DNA from: an uncultured Eubacteriales bacterium
GTDB taxonomy: Bacteria > Bacillota > Clostridia > Christensenellales > Aristaeellaceae
Assembly (NCBI GenBank): GCA_900553265.1
Contig: USDD01000065.1
Location: forward strand, 1-15,787
Direction of reading: 5' to 3'
Length of the DNA stretch: 15,787 nucleotides
The notes under the pieces were generated by a model. It was not told the DNA's origin. It saw only the letters and a program-made list of their open reading frames with translations, and searched no databases. A program made the position numbers and the translations under genes. Positions 8,302 through 14,226 of the stretch are shown here, one piece after another (the stretch's first letter is position 1; the number at the start of each line of letters is the position of its first letter).

Positions 8302-8341
8302 GCACCCCCATTTTCTCCCCATCGAAAGCGAGGAATTCTCC

Positions 8342-9553
8342 ATGCGCAAACGCCTTGCGGCCCTCTTTCTCCTCTGCGCGCTGCTGCTGAGCGGCTGCTC
8401 CGAGTCCAACGAGGTGGAAAACCTCGCCTACGTGCTCATTCTCGGGCTGGATTTGATGGATGACGGGCAGATTCGCGTCTGCGCGCAGATTCCGAAGATC
8501 ACCGGCAAGGACGACGCTTCCAACGGCTCCGGCGACGGCAGCGAGCTGGTCTTTTCCGCCGAGGGCGACAGCTTTCCCGAGGCGATGAGCCGACTGGAAT
8601 GGATCGTGCCCCGGCGGCTCGACCTGTCTCAGCTGCAGCTCGTCATCGTCTCCGAGAAGATGGCGCGCAGCGACCGCTTTGCCGCCGCCGCAACCTCCAT
8701 GATGGACGCGTATCGCCTGTACACTGCCGCGCGTCTGGCCGTCTGCGCCGGCGAGGCCAAGGCCTTTGTCGAACAGGAGACCATGCTCATCGGCTCGCGC
8801 ATCTCCACCGAGCTGACCGCCATGTTCGAAAATTACACCGACTCGGGTTACATTCCCGACGTGCAGTTCGCCGACGTTTACTACAAAACCCAGTCGGTCT
8901 ATTCCGATCCCGTGGCCATCTACGCTGCTCAGGGCGAGGCCGACGAGAGCGCGAAGGAGGACGCTCCGGCATGGGCAGCCGTTGACTCCGACGCTGTGCA
9001 GAACACCGCTTCTGCACAGCCAGATGTCGCTGATTCCCCCTCCGTCCAACCCGCCCTTCCCCGCGACGCGGACACCGCTTCCGCCACTTCACCCCAGGCC
9101 AACCGCTTTCTCGGCGCGGCCGTGTTCGTGGGTGGGCGGATGGCCGGCCGGCTCGACGGGCCGCAGACACTCTTCTGCAATCTGCTCAGCGGCAAGAAGC
9201 AGACTTTCAACATGACTGCGGACGATCAGAGTCTCTCGCTGTCCACTCAGGGCAGACCCTCCGTCTCCGTCGATGTAAGCGCCGAGCCGCTGCGCATCGA
9301 CGTGAAGCTGTGCGTCGCCCTGCTGCCGGACAGCGAAATCACCGACGCGGAGGCGGCGCAAAAGGCGCTGACCCGGGAGCTCATGGAGACCGTCTCCGCC
9401 TGCAAACGCATGGGCGCGGAGCCCTTCCAGTTTGCCGAAATCGCCGCGCGCTCCTTTTCCACTCTCGAGCGCTGGCAGACCTATGACTGGCGCGCGCGCT
9501 GGCTTGAAAGCGAAGTGAATATCAAAGTGGAGGTCACGCGCCGGGAGCTGTGA
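8342..9553 (+). CDS. Ger(x)C-family germination lipoprotein, receptor subunit C
   Basis: A 403-residue lipoprotein of the spore germinant receptor. A short signal sequence ends in LLLSGC, with the lipidated Cys at residue 19. Next come the family segments LAYVLILGLDL, a first domain to about residue 196, and GAAVFVGGRMAGRLDGPQT starting the second half, ending in the helical VEVTRREL tail. Between the two halves is a linker of about 57 residues (197-253) made mostly of Ala, Asp, Ser, Pro and Gln; most family members I know have a much shorter join there. The open frame begins at 8294, but the ATG at 8342 has GAGGA 7 bases upstream and starts the signal peptide. A 40-base gap follows the B subunit. 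It closes the operon before a terminator. Confidence 0.93.
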   Translation: MRKRLAALFLLCALLLSGCSESNEVENLAYVLILGLDLMDDGQIRVCAQIPKITGKDDASNGSGDGSELVFSAEGDSFPEAMSRLEWIVPRRLDLSQLQLVIVSEKMARSDRFAAAATSMMDAYRLYTAARLAVCAGEAKAFVEQETMLIGSRISTELTAMFENYTDSGYIPDVQFADVYYKTQSVYSDPVAIYAAQGEADESAKEDAPAWAAVDSDAVQNTASAQPDVADSPSVQPALPRDADTASATSPQANRFLGAAVFVGGRMAGRLDGPQTLFCNLLSGKKQTFNMTADDQSLSLSTQGRPSVSVDVSAEPLRIDVKLCVALLPDSEITDAEAAQKALTRELMETVSACKRMGAEPFQFAEIAARSFSTLERWQTYDWRARWLESEVNIKVEVTRREL

Positions 9554-9566
9554 TTTTTTCCCACGC

Positions 9567-9617
9567 AAAAAGCCCCGATCCTTCCGAAGATTTGTTTCGG
9601 AAAAACCGGGGCTTTTT
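9567..9617. terminator. Bidirectional terminator between the germination and rplT operons
   Basis: AAAAAGCCCCG (9567-9577) pairs with CGGGGCTTTTT (9607-9617), and an inner TTCCGAA (9582-9588) pairs with TTCGGAA (9596-9602). A T run follows the stem on both strands, so it can end both the germination operon (+) and rplT (-). Confidence 0.93.
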
Positions 9618-9636
9618 CTGCCTGAGGCAAAAACGC

Positions 9637-9993
9637 TTACTTCAGCGCTTCCTTGGCCTTCTCGGCCAGCGCGGCGAAGGCGTTGGCGTCGCTGATGGCC
9701 AGCTCGGCGAGCATCTTGCGGTTGATGTCCACGCCGGCGACCTTCAGGCCGTTCATCAGCTTGGAGTAGCTCAGACCGTTGATGCGGGCCGCCGCGTTGA
9801 TACGGGCGATCCACAGGCGGCGGAAATCGCGCTTCTTCTGCTTGCGGCCGATGTAGGCATAGCGCAGGGAACGGCGAACCTGTTCGCTGGCTGCACGATA
9901 CTGCTTGCTCTTGGCGCCGAAATAGCCCTTCGCAAGCTTCATGATCTTACGCTTTTTCTTCTGTGCGTTAACTGCACGCTTCACTCTTGCCAT
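9637..9993 (-). CDS. rplT: 50S ribosomal protein L20
   Basis: A 118-residue basic protein that binds 23S rRNA early in large-subunit assembly. The sequence MARVKRAVNAQKKKRKIMKLAKGYFG and the block RDFRRLWIARINAAARINGLSYSKLM are characteristic, and the length is standard. In Firmicutes L20 also binds the leader of its own operon to repress it. AAGGAGG lies 10 bases before the ATG and shares bases with the TAA stop of rpmI, so the two genes are probably coupled. It is last in the infC-rpmI-rplT operon. Confidence 0.99.
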   Translation of the reverse strand: MARVKRAVNAQKKKRKIMKLAKGYFGAKSKQYRAASEQVRRSLRYAYIGRKQKKRDFRRLWIARINAAARINGLSYSKLMNGLKVAGVDINRKMLAELAISDANAFAALAEKAKEALK

Positions 9994-10008
9994 TGTTGAT
10001 TCGCCTCC

Positions 10009-10206
10009 TTACTTGTACGGAATCAGTTTCTTCATGGTGCGTCCTTCGGTGGTGGTCAGATAGGCCGCCTTACGAAGGTTGCGGGTACGCTTGGTGGGCT
10101 TCTTGGTCAGAATATGACGCTTGAAGGCCTGCGCGCGCTTCACTTTTCCGGTCTTGGTGAGATTAAAGCGCTTCGCCGCGCCCTTATGAGTTTTCTGCTT
10201 AGGCAT
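10009..10206 (-). CDS. rpmI: 50S ribosomal protein L35
   Basis: A 65-residue, very basic ribosomal protein. MPKQKTHKGAAKRF, HILTKKPTKRTRNLRKA and the ending TMKKLIPYK are diagnostic. The length is normal. GAGAGGAGG precedes the ATG. It lies between infC (30-base gap) and rplT (15-base gap) in the conserved order. Confidence 0.99.
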   Translation of the reverse strand: MPKQKTHKGAAKRFNLTKTGKVKRAQAFKRHILTKKPTKRTRNLRKAAYLTTTEGRTMKKLIPYK

Positions 10207-10237
10207 TGGGTTTTCCTCCTCTCATCATCGGTATGCG

Positions 10238-10750
10238 TCAATTCGCATCCTTGGGGCTGACGAACATCGACATATTGCGGCCCTCAATGGCGGGAGCCTT
10301 GTCGACCGTCCCATAGTCCTTAATTCGCTCCGCAAAGTCGGCCATGATCTCGCGACCGATCTCCGAGTGGGTGATCTGACGACCACGGAAGCGAATTGTC
10401 GCTTTGACTTTGTTGCCGTCCTTGAGGAACTTGATGGCGTTCTTCACGCGAACATCGATGTCGTGATCCTCAATGGTGGCAGACAGGCGCACTTCTTTAA
10501 CGGTAATGACCTTCTGATTTTTGCGGAATTCGCGCTCCTTCTTGGACTGCTCAAAGCGATACTTTCCGTAGTCCATGAGCTTGCATACCGGCGGCCGGGC
10601 CTGCGGCGCAATCTTGACAAGGTCAAGCTGCTTTTCCTCGGCCAGCTCCAGCGCCTCGCGAATAGGCATCACGCCAAGCTGTTCGCCCGCCTGATCGACG
10701 ACACGCACCTCGCGGTCGCGGATCTCCTCGTTAATCATGAGATCGTTAAT
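10238..10750 (-). CDS. infC: Translation initiation factor IF-3, AUU start
   Basis: Binds the 30S subunit, prevents premature 50S joining and proofreads start codons. The N-domain begins MINEEIRDREVRVVD; the linker region has PPVCKLMDYGKYRFEQSKKEREFRKNQK-type sequence split here as PPVCKLMDYGKYRF and KKEREFRKNQ; the C-domain has EVRLSATIEDHDIDVR and IRFRGRQITHSEIG. I place the start at ATT (10750-10748): AGGGGG ends 9 bases upstream, giving MNDLMINEEIR and a 170-residue product of normal length. The in-frame TTG at 10771 lies upstream of that Shine-Dalgarno site and the first ATG (10738) lies too far from it. AUU is the known start of infC in E. coli and Geobacillus, allowing IF-3 to limit its own synthesis. 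First gene of the operon. Confidence 0.93.
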   Translation of the reverse strand: MNDLMINEEIRDREVRVVDQAGEQLGVMPIREALELAEEKQLDLVKIAPQARPPVCKLMDYGKYRFEQSKKEREFRKNQKVITVKEVRLSATIEDHDIDVRVKNAIKFLKDGNKVKATIRFRGRQITHSEIGREIMADFAERIKDYGTVDKAPAIEGRNMSMFVSPKDAN

Positions 10751-10902
10751 ACCGATGCACCCCCTAAACAATTCGTCAAACCAAAATTAAAAGAGCGACG
10801 CATTGCGCCGCTCTCTAAACGCTCCCCATTGCGGAGAGAATCTCTCAAAAAGAACCATTGCAACTTTCGACGCAAGGTGAGAAGTCGGCGCTTCTGCTTT
10901 AC
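10751..10902 (-). promoter_or_regulatory. 5' leader of infC-rpmI-rplT (probable L20 leader)
   Basis: About 150 bases of untranslated RNA are predicted between the promoter and infC. The leader has several pairing segments (for example GAGAGATTCTCTC is nearly self-complementary, and CTTCTC could pair with GAGAG) and ends in an attenuator. In Bacillus the same operon has an L20-binding leader that causes premature termination when L20 is in excess. Operon identity, leader length and attenuator position fit that class. I did not verify the L20-binding fold, so the exact class is inferred. Confidence 0.75.
10783..10814 (-). terminator. Attenuator in the infC leader
   Basis: On the minus strand AGAGCGGCGC (10814-10805) pairs over ten bases (one G-U) with GCGTCGCTCT (10801-10792) around an AAT loop. 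TTTTAATTTT follows. It lies just upstream of the infC Shine-Dalgarno site, so unless the RNA refolds it should block the whole operon. Confidence 0.88.
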
Positions 10903-10908
10903 TGAGAT

Positions 10909-10937
10909 ATTATACCACGGTCGCCGCCCTTATGCAA
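10909..10937 (-). promoter_or_regulatory. SigA-type promoter of infC-rpmI-rplT
   Basis: Minus strand TTGCAT (10937-10932), 17 bases, TATAAT (10914-10909). It lies between the end of znuB and the infC leader. With the predicted start near 10902, the leader is about 150 bases. Confidence 0.85.
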
Positions 10938-10965
10938 GGACTTCCGACGTTAATTTTCCGCAATT

Positions 10966-11985
10966 TCACTTCCGCAGCGCGCCGATCAGGCTGAAGATCA
11001 GAAACGCGGCGAGGTTGACCGCCACGATGCCCGCGCCGGCGGGCAGGGACAGCACGCAGGACAGCATGATTCCGACGGTCAGGCAGACGATGGACACGAT
11101 CGCCGAGCAGATCACCACCGCCCGGAAGCGGGAGAACACCCGCATGGACGTGAGCGCCGGGAAGATAATCAGGCTGGAGATGAGCATCGTTCCCATGATG
11201 CGCATGCCCACCACGATGGTCACCGCCGTCAGCACGGCGATGAGCAGATTGTACAGCCCGGCGTTCAGCCCCGTCGCCCGGGCGAACGCCTCGTCGAAGG
11301 TCACGGCGAAGATCTTCGGATAGAACGCTGCGAACAGAACCAGCACCACCGCCGAGAGAATCACCGACAGGATCACGTCCGAGGGCTCCATGGCGAGAAT
11401 ACTTCCGAACATGTAGTTGTACACGTCGATGTTCATGCCGCTGCTGGTGGACGTGATGATTACGCCCGCCGCCAGCGCCGTGGTGGAGATGATGGCGATG
11501 GCCGAATCGCCGCCGATGCGGCTGTTCTGGCTCACGCGCAGCAGAAGTGTCGCGCAGATCACTACCACCACCAGCGTGAACACCAGCGGCGCGGCGGAAA
11601 TTTGCGCGCAGAGCCGGGCGATGGCCATCCGAAGTCCCTGAGGCAGAAAGCCCGGCAGCGCGTCCGCCGTCACCGTGCCCAGCGACACCGCCGCCGTCAG
11701 CGCGCCGAAGCCCACGTGGCTCAGTCCGTCGCCGATCATGGAATAGCGCTTGAGCACCAGAATCACGCCCAGCAGCGCCGCGCACAGCGCCACCAGCGCG
11801 CCCACGATCAGCGCGCGCCGAATGAATTTATATTGAAGATACGCACCCATCTCCGCCGCCAGCGCGCCCACCGCCGGCAAATTGCACAGGAGCAGGACGG
11901 CCAGCACCGTCAGCAGCAGCGCCGCAAAAATCGCCGCGCGCCGGTTCGTTCCGCGCCCCAGCAGCGCCTCCAATGCCCGAGCCAT
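10966..11985 (-). CDS. znuB: Zinc ABC transporter permease (ABC-3 family)
   Basis: Membrane subunit of a zinc importer, working with the ATPase and binding protein encoded upstream. 339 residues with about nine to ten hydrophobic segments. Family landmarks are GVILVLKRYSMIGDGLSHVGFG, the segment ITSTSSGMNIDVYNYMFGSIL and the C-terminal GTMLISSLIIFPA. It is longer than the usual 260-300 residues because of about 45 extra N-terminal residues that include an additional hydrophobic helix (about residues 19-36) before the normal start-like segment MGAYLQYKFIRRAL. The ATG at 11985 overlaps the znuC stop (TGATG) with GGAGGG upstream, so I keep the long start. Zinc, not manganese, is inferred from the zur gene in the same operon. 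Last gene of the operon. Confidence 0.92.
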   Translation of the reverse strand: MARALEALLGRGTNRRAAIFAALLLTVLAVLLLCNLPAVGALAAEMGAYLQYKFIRRALIVGALVALCAALLGVILVLKRYSMIGDGLSHVGFGALTAAVSLGTVTADALPGFLPQGLRMAIARLCAQISAAPLVFTLVVVVICATLLLRVSQNSRIGGDSAIAIISTTALAAGVIITSTSSGMNIDVYNYMFGSILAMEPSDVILSVILSAVVLVLFAAFYPKIFAVTFDEAFARATGLNAGLYNLLIAVLTAVTIVVGMRIMGTMLISSLIIFPALTSMRVFSRFRAVVICSAIVSIVCLTVGIMLSCVLSLPAGAGIVAVNLAAFLIFSLIGALRK

Positions 11986-12677
11986 CAGCCGTCCCTCCTC
12001 TCGGCGCTCATCGCGCGATATTCCTCCACGCTTCCGCAGAAATCCACGCCGTGATTCATCACGAGCACCTTGTTCGCGTCGCGCATGGCTCCGCGCAGAT
12101 CGTGGGAAACCATGGCGATGGTCACGCCGTGCTCCCGGTTCAGCCGCCGCAGCACGGCGTACAGCTCGTCCGTCGCCTCCGGATCGAGACCCGTCACCGG
12201 CTCGTCCAGCAACAGAATCGAATCTGTGGCGCAGAGCGCCCGCGCCAGCAGCACGCGCTGCTGCTGACCGCCGGAGAGCACGCGATAGGGCTTTCTGCGG
12301 AATTTCTCCACGTCCATCAGCCGCATTTTCTCCTCCGCCAGCTTCCGCTGCGCCGGCGCGAAGAACAGCCTCCGGCCCATCCGATTGATGCAGCCGGACA
12401 TCACGACCTCCTCCACCGACGCGGGAAAATCGCGCTGCGCCGCCGTCTGCTGGGGCAGATAGCCGATCTGACTGCGCCGCAGCCCGTCGCCGTAGAGCAC
12501 CTGCCCGCTGTGAGGCCGAACCAGCCCCAGTATCGCGCGCATGAGCGTGCTCTTGCCCGAGCCGTTTTCGCCCACGATCACCAGATAATCGCCGCGCTCA
12601 ATGCTCAGATTCACATGCTCGATGGCCGCCACGCCCTCAAAGGCAATGGTGACGTCCCTCATCGTGATCAGCGCCAT
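11985..12677 (-). CDS. znuC: Zinc ABC transporter ATP-binding protein
   Basis: Cytoplasmic ATPase that powers the ZnuB permease. 230 residues. Visible motifs are Walker A GENGSGKST, Q-loop YLPQQ, signature LSGGQQQR, Walker B ILLLDEP and the H-loop VSHD, followed by VDFCGSVEEY near the end, in line with the metal-type ABC ATPases. The open frame runs upstream to 12764, but the ATG at 12677 has GGGAGG six bases before it and gives the usual N-terminus MALITMRDVTIAF. The start lies inside the 3' end of zur (41-base overlap) and the stop overlaps the znuB start by one base. Confidence 0.95.
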   Translation of the reverse strand: MALITMRDVTIAFEGVAAIEHVNLSIERGDYLVIVGENGSGKSTLMRAILGLVRPHSGQVLYGDGLRRSQIGYLPQQTAAQRDFPASVEEVVMSGCINRMGRRLFFAPAQRKLAEEKMRLMDVEKFRRKPYRVLSGGQQQRVLLARALCATDSILLLDEPVTGLDPEATDELYAVLRRLNREHGVTIAMVSHDLRGAMRDANKVLVMNHGVDFCGSVEEYRAMSAERRDG

Positions 12678-13089
12678 GGAATTCCTCCCCTCTCGCGCAC
12701 CGCGCGCAGATTCCCACCAGCACCGTCTCCCGCGGATCCAGCTGAAAGCCGTGCTCCTCGGCAATGTGCTCCGTCAGCGCGTTCATCCGCTCGCAGTCCA
12801 CGTGCAGCAGCGCGCCGCAGCGCTTGCACAGCATGTGGAAGTGATGGGCGCAGCGCCCGTCGTCCTCCACGTGCTGATACTGCGTGACGCCCTGGGCGTT
12901 CTGATATTTGCGCACGCTGCCCTGCTCGGCCAGCGATTCCAGATACCGATACACCGTGGAGCGCCCGATGCGCGAGCCGCCGCTCTGCAGCCGCGACACC
13001 ACGTCGTCCACGGAAAAATTCTCCAGATCGTGCTCCTGCAGAAAGCCGAGAACCTCCCGTTTCTGCCGGGTGCTGTACTCGCCCCTCAT
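12637..13089 (-). CDS. zur: Fur-family regulator, probable zinc uptake repressor
   Basis: A 150-residue metal-dependent repressor of the Fur superfamily. The N-terminal winged helix includes SRIGRSTVYRYLESLAEQG as recognition region. The C-terminal dimerisation and metal domain has HHFHMLCKRCG and GICARC, the two CxxC pairs of the structural zinc site. Position between znuA and znuC points to Zur over Fur or PerR, a context-based inference. The last 13 residues (HGADHDEGRHHCL) are encoded inside the first codons of znuC in another frame and are rich in His and Cys. The ATG overlaps the znuA stop as ATGA, so znuA, zur, znuC and znuB are read as one coupled unit and the repressor is likely autoregulated. 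Confidence 0.9.
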   Translation of the reverse strand: MRGEYSTRQKREVLGFLQEHDLENFSVDDVVSRLQSGGSRIGRSTVYRYLESLAEQGSVRKYQNAQGVTQYQHVEDDGRCAHHFHMLCKRCGALLHVDCERMNALTEHIAEEHGFQLDPRETVLVGICARCARGEEFHGADHDEGRHHCL

Positions 13090-13997
13090 TCGTTCAATCC
13101 CCTCTCCAGCGCCGCAAGATTCTTCTCCATCAGCGACACATAGCTCTCTCCCGCGTCGAACTCCGCCTGCGTCACCGTCTGTGCCGAGTGCATGGACAGA
13201 ATCTCCACACCCGTCTCCTCGGCCAGCGTCCGCGCGATCGCGCCGTTGCTCATCTCGATGGTGTAGACTACGGGGATTCCGTCCGCCTGAATCGCCCGGA
13301 TCAGCCGCACCAGCGTCTGCGCGCTGGGCTCCGTCTCCGACGTACAGGAGGAAAACGCCGCCTCGTAGCTCAGGCCGTAGTCGTGGGCCAGATACAGAAA
13401 CGGAAAGCGGTCGGCGAAGATCACCTCGCGGCGCTTCGCGTGCCCGATCATCTCCGTCAGCCGCGCGTCGATGCTCTCAATCTGCGCCGCATACGCGTCG
13501 GCGTTGGCATGAAAGACCTCCGACCGCTCGGGCAGCGCCTCGCACATCGCCGTCTCCAGCGCCCTGAGCATCTTCAGCGCGTTCTTCGGCGAGGTCCAGA
13601 TGTGCTCGTCCAGCTCCGTCTCGTGGTGATGCTCGTCGCCCTCGACCTCTTCCTCCTCCAGCGCCTCCACACTGTCCATCAGAAAGATCGACCGCGGCGC
13701 GCCGCCGCCCATGGAGCCGAGAATGCCGTCGATCCACGCGTCGCTCTCGCCGCCGATGGCGACGAACAGGTCGGAATCGCCGATGGCGAGGATGTCCGCC
13801 GGGGTCGGCTCATAGGAATGCACCTCCGTGCCCGGGCGGATCAGCATGCGCACCTGCGCCGCGTCGCCCGCGATCTGCCGCGCAAAATCATAGCATGGAA
13901 AGCTCGTCGTCACAATTTCCGCCGCCTGCGCCCGCGCGCAGCCCAGCAGCAGCGCCGCCATCGCGGCGAGCACGCCCATCAAAAACCGCTTCTTCAT
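13086..13997 (-). CDS. znuA: Zinc ABC transporter substrate-binding lipoprotein
   Basis: Extracellular metal-capture protein of the importer (cluster A-I, ZnuA/AdcA type). 303 residues with a signal sequence ending ALLLGC (Cys 20, lipobox). Metal-site candidates are H60 in GTEVHSYEPTP and H132 in DEHIWTSP. An acidic, His-containing loop (EEEEVEGDEHHHETELDE, about 114-131) lies just before H132, as in zinc binders. At the position where many members have HxAFxY, this protein reads DRFPFLYLAHDYGL, so Arg 197 replaces that His; the DRFPF form also occurs, as I recall, in clostridial relatives. The ATG at 13997 has only a distant GGAG (13 bases), a weak site. First gene of znuA-zur-znuC-znuB. Confidence 0.93.
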   Translation of the reverse strand: MKKRFLMGVLAAMAALLLGCARAQAAEIVTTSFPCYDFARQIAGDAAQVRMLIRPGTEVHSYEPTPADILAIGDSDLFVAIGGESDAWIDGILGSMGGGAPRSIFLMDSVEALEEEEVEGDEHHHETELDEHIWTSPKNALKMLRALETAMCEALPERSEVFHANADAYAAQIESIDARLTEMIGHAKRREVIFADRFPFLYLAHDYGLSYEAAFSSCTSETEPSAQTLVRLIRAIQADGIPVVYTIEMSNGAIARTLAEETGVEILSMHSAQTVTQAEFDAGESYVSLMEKNLAALERGLNE

Positions 13998-14002
13998 TCT
14001 TT

Positions 14003-14047
14003 AATTCGAACTCCATTTTGAATTTCATTTTCAGTTTCGATTTCGAA
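14003..14047 (-). promoter_or_regulatory. Candidate Zur operator region
   Basis: An AT-rich stretch in GC-rich DNA, spanning the predicted start site and 5' leader of znuA. Reading minus, TTCGA-AA-TCGAA (14047-14036) is a perfect 5+5 inverted repeat overlapping the end of the -10 box. A second palindrome TTCGAATT (14010-14003) lies near the znuA start, and GAAA-type units repeat between them. The position suits repression by the operon's own Zur, but the sequence does not match the Bacillus Zur box I know, so the assignment is inference. Confidence 0.45.
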
Positions 14048-14075
14048 TTATACGCCTGGTTTCTCCTTCTGTCAA
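14047..14075 (-). promoter_or_regulatory. SigA-type promoter of the znuA-zur-znuC-znuB operon
   Basis: Minus strand TTGACA (14075-14070), 17 bases, TATAAT (14052-14047): perfect consensus. Such a strong promoter for an uptake operon implies repressor control, consistent with the inverted repeat that overlaps its -10 box. Confidence 0.9.
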
Positions 14076-14154
14076 GCGAATTATGTAAAAAATCCATCCT
14101 GCCCGGGCGAAATGTCCGCCGGTGAAAAAATCGAAAAGTTAACGCAGTCGCCCC

Positions 14155-14183
14155 TTGCGCCGCCCGTCCATTCATGCTATTAT
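14155..14183 (+). promoter_or_regulatory. Promoter of the M14 peptidase gene
   Basis: TTGCGC (14155-14160), 17 bases, TATTAT (14178-14183), divergent from the znu promoter and 44 bases before the GTG start. The boxes are weaker than those of the neighbouring operons. Confidence 0.65.
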
Positions 14184-14226
14184 ATCACCGTGTTACTTTG
14201 CTAAATCATATTTGGAGGTGTTCCCC

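Noticed and set aside
7207..8409. 400-codon minus-strand frame opposite the GerB-type gene
   Set aside because: Gln/Arg/Ala-rich shadow of a membrane protein gene; no start signal or domain.
11602..12054. His/Gln/Arg-rich 150-codon plus-strand frame as a small basic protein
   Set aside because: It is the reverse frame of znuB and the end of znuC; composition is explained by complement of Ala/Leu/Val codons.
13188..14021. 277-codon plus-strand frame opposite znuA
   Set aside because: Antisense to a clear lipoprotein gene and running into the znu promoter region; no ribosome binding site.
13888..14175. 95-codon minus-strand frame beginning in the znuA leader
   Set aside because: It crosses the promoter and is out of frame with znuA; the start lies upstream of the predicted transcript.
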